DNA from: Aalborgiella sp963841045
GTDB taxonomy: Bacteria > Pseudomonadota > Gammaproteobacteria > Burkholderiales > Burkholderiaceae_C
Assembly (NCBI GenBank): GCA_963841045.1
Contig: CAWJBD010000003.1
Location: 248,001 to 312,000 of the forward strand
Length of the DNA stretch: 64,000 bases
Direction: 5' to 3'
Shown here in pieces: positions 62,946-64,000 of this stretch. Under the pieces are notes generated by a model. The model searched no databases and had not been told where the DNA came from. It saw only the letters and a list, made by a program, of their open reading frames with translations. Numbering within the stretch: position 1 is the stretch's first letter; every line of letters starts with the position of its first letter. The translations under genes and the position numbers were made by a program.

Positions 62946-63770
62946 TTAAATGCCCATGCTTTGCAAAGTCACCACGCCTTTGGGCGTGCGCAGGGTGACG
63001 GTGAGGTTTGGCTCACCCTCTGAAACAGTGACGCCACTCAAACCAATAGCCGTGTAAGCAGCTTGCAGTTTGTCGCTACTTAGGGATGTGACAGCCACGC
63101 TTTGCAGCGACACGCCAGAGCGCGGCAAGGTGTTGCGCGGGTGCAAGCGCAGGGGTTCAGCGTCGGCATTTTTGCCCCACTGAATCAGACTGGGCAAAGT
63201 GCCGTTGAACAGGCGCTGGCCATCATCGCGCACGGTGATTTTCCATTCCAAACGGCCTTTGCGCGTGTGGCGGCTGGCTTCGACTGCGGTGCCGCGGTCA
63301 ATGCCTTGCAACTTTAATGCGCTCTTTGCGGCTTGGATGTCTGCCGTCTGTGCCACAAAGTGCACCAAGCGCGGCTCTACTGCCACTGCCTTTTGCAGCG
63401 CTGCATCGTCCATATCAAACCAACGCGCAGAATTTATACGTTTTTGGCCTGTAGCCGGCGTATTAATTGCCTGAGGTGCTATTGAATTAGTAGCATCAGG
63501 TTTAATGGCAATGATTTCAAAATACGCCAATGGATACTGTGGTGTGGCGATTTTGAACAAGCAATTGTGGGTGCCAAACTGCTTGTGCTCGCCACCTTCA
63601 TTGGGTGTGATGCCCAAAGTGGCTTCGCACCACGCAACACCCTGCTCTAGCGTTTGCGCTACGACAACGATGTGGTCTATTTGAGTCTTAACTTCTGTGC
63701 TGGTCGCTTCGGTTGGTGCTGAAGTAGCAAACGCACGCGCTTCGCGGTTGGACCGCACGATCAGCGTCAT
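62946..63770 (-). CDS. VOC-family (glyoxalase-like) protein with repeat-A insert
   Basis: A 274-residue two-module VOC protein (TQIDHIVVVAQTLEQGVAWC, EATLGITPNEGGEHKQFGTH, then NCLFKI). Between LAYFEIIAIKPDA and ARWFDMDD, where the family has a short loop, it has about 21 extra residues including TNSIAPQAINTPATGQKRI, coded by a repeat-A copy (63430-63497). The frame is intact. The function is unknown. Its start overlaps the stop of the upstream aminotransferase gene (ATGA). Confidence 0.82.
   Translation of the reverse strand: MTLIVRSNREARAFATSAPTEATSTEVKTQIDHIVVVAQTLEQGVAWCEATLGITPNEGGEHKQFGTHNCLFKIATPQYPLAYFEIIAIKPDATNSIAPQAINTPATGQKRINSARWFDMDDAALQKAVAVEPRLVHFVAQTADIQAAKSALKLQGIDRGTAVEASRHTRKGRLEWKITVRDDGQRLFNGTLPSLIQWGKNADAEPLRLHPRNTLPRSGVSLQSVAVTSLSSDKLQAAYTAIGLSGVTVSEGEPNLTVTLRTPKGVVTLQSMGI
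63430..63497 (-). repeat. Repeat family A, copy inside the VOC gene
   Basis: On the coding strand: ATGCTACTAATTCAATAGCA, CCTCAGGCAATTAATACGCC, GGCTACAGGCC, AAAAACGTATAAATTC. It is almost identical to the bufC copy over the first 50 bases and is read in the same frame (SIAPQAINTPATGQK versus FIALQAINTPPRGQK). Confidence 0.9.
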
Positions 63771-64000
63771 GCTGCCTTTTGCAAGTTCTGTAGTTCGAGC
63801 AAAGCTTCTTTGATGGCTTCGCCCAGTGCTTTCATGCCAATGTTGATTTGGTCTACCGACGCAGTCACAAAACTCAAACGCAGGGTGCGGCTGTCGGCTT
63901 GGTCGGCATAGAAAGGCGAGCCAGGTACGAATGCGACGTTTTTATCCACCGCTTTGGGCAGCAGCTCGACCGCGTTCAAACCAGCTGGCAAGCGCACCCA
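63767..64000 (-). CDS. PLP-dependent aminotransferase, C-terminal part (runs off the window)
   Basis: The last 78 residues of a class I/II aminotransferase: WVRLPAGLNAVELLPKAVDK, FVPGSPFYADQADSRTLRLS with the substrate-carboxylate Arg (LRLSF), and a helical end. It resembles the LysN/2-aminoadipate-type or MocR-derived aminotransferases. The start and the PLP-lysine are outside the window. Its stop overlaps the VOC gene start. Confidence 0.82.
   Translation of the reverse strand, partial: WVRLPAGLNAVELLPKAVDKNVAFVPGSPFYADQADSRTLRLSFVTASVDQINIGMKALGEAIKEALLELQNLQKAA

Overview
The window looks like chromosome of a betaproteobacterium of the order Burkholderiales, most likely a Comamonadaceae-type organism with unusually low GC for that family. 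The evidence is gene content and order: lptD-surA-ksgA divergent from an amgK-like kinase, metX-metW, ruvA-ruvB next to apaG, a tctCBA transporter with a Bug-type binding protein, a free-standing homocysteine-methyltransferase part of MetH, DUF3717/DUF1289 proteins, and small palindromic repeats of the kind I associate with Comamonadaceae genomes. I cannot name the genus. No rRNA, tRNA, prophage or CRISPR array was seen.

Layout. 1-1372 is the N-terminal part of uvrA. 1.5-16.6 kb holds two paralogous copies of one module: a DUF4212 small subunit with a sodium:solute symporter, a cNMP/CBS/DUF294 nucleotidyltransferase-like protein, and a DnaQ-type exonuclease. In one copy the exonuclease is fused to a membrane-anchored PAS/degenerate kinase sensor. 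Between the copies lie a YggT-like/TPR gene pair, the wreck of a GMC oxidoreductase and an IS4-type transposase remnant. 16.8-24.8 kb is a leucine/isovalerate (liu) catabolic cluster with a perfect 36-bp palindromic operator-like site upstream of it. 24.8-33 kb has a HAD phosphatase, thiolase, aceK, a beta-carbonic anhydrase, the MetH N-terminal part and malic enzyme. 33-34.1 kb is a secreted barnase-like RNase with a barstar-like inhibitor. 34-50.4 kb is housekeeping (ksgA, surA, lptD, amgK, rsmE, metXW, ruvAB, apaG) with chrA, an MFS transporter and a lipase. 50.4-53.4 kb is a tctCBA transporter. 53.5-58.1 kb has an RRM protein and an ECF-sigma-controlled bufferin (copper-binding RiPP) operon. 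58.1-64 kb has a radical SAM protein, a creatininase-like protein, a solitary integron-type cassette with an attC-like site, a lipid kinase, a VOC protein and a partial aminotransferase.

How it fits together. Much of the left half serves acetate/acetyl-CoA economy: symporters of the acetate-permease type, leucine breakdown to acetyl-CoA and acetoacetate, a thiolase, AceK at the isocitrate branch point and malic enzyme for gluconeogenic or NADPH flow.

Two features stand out. First, two families of short repeats have been spliced in frame into unrelated enzymes: one into BufC and a VOC protein, the other into the biotin carboxylase subunit LiuD and a radical SAM protein. Second, at least eight otherwise well-conserved genes carry a single-base indel (seven net +1, one net -1), which is either real decay or a sequencing/assembly problem and should be resolved before the genes are called dead.
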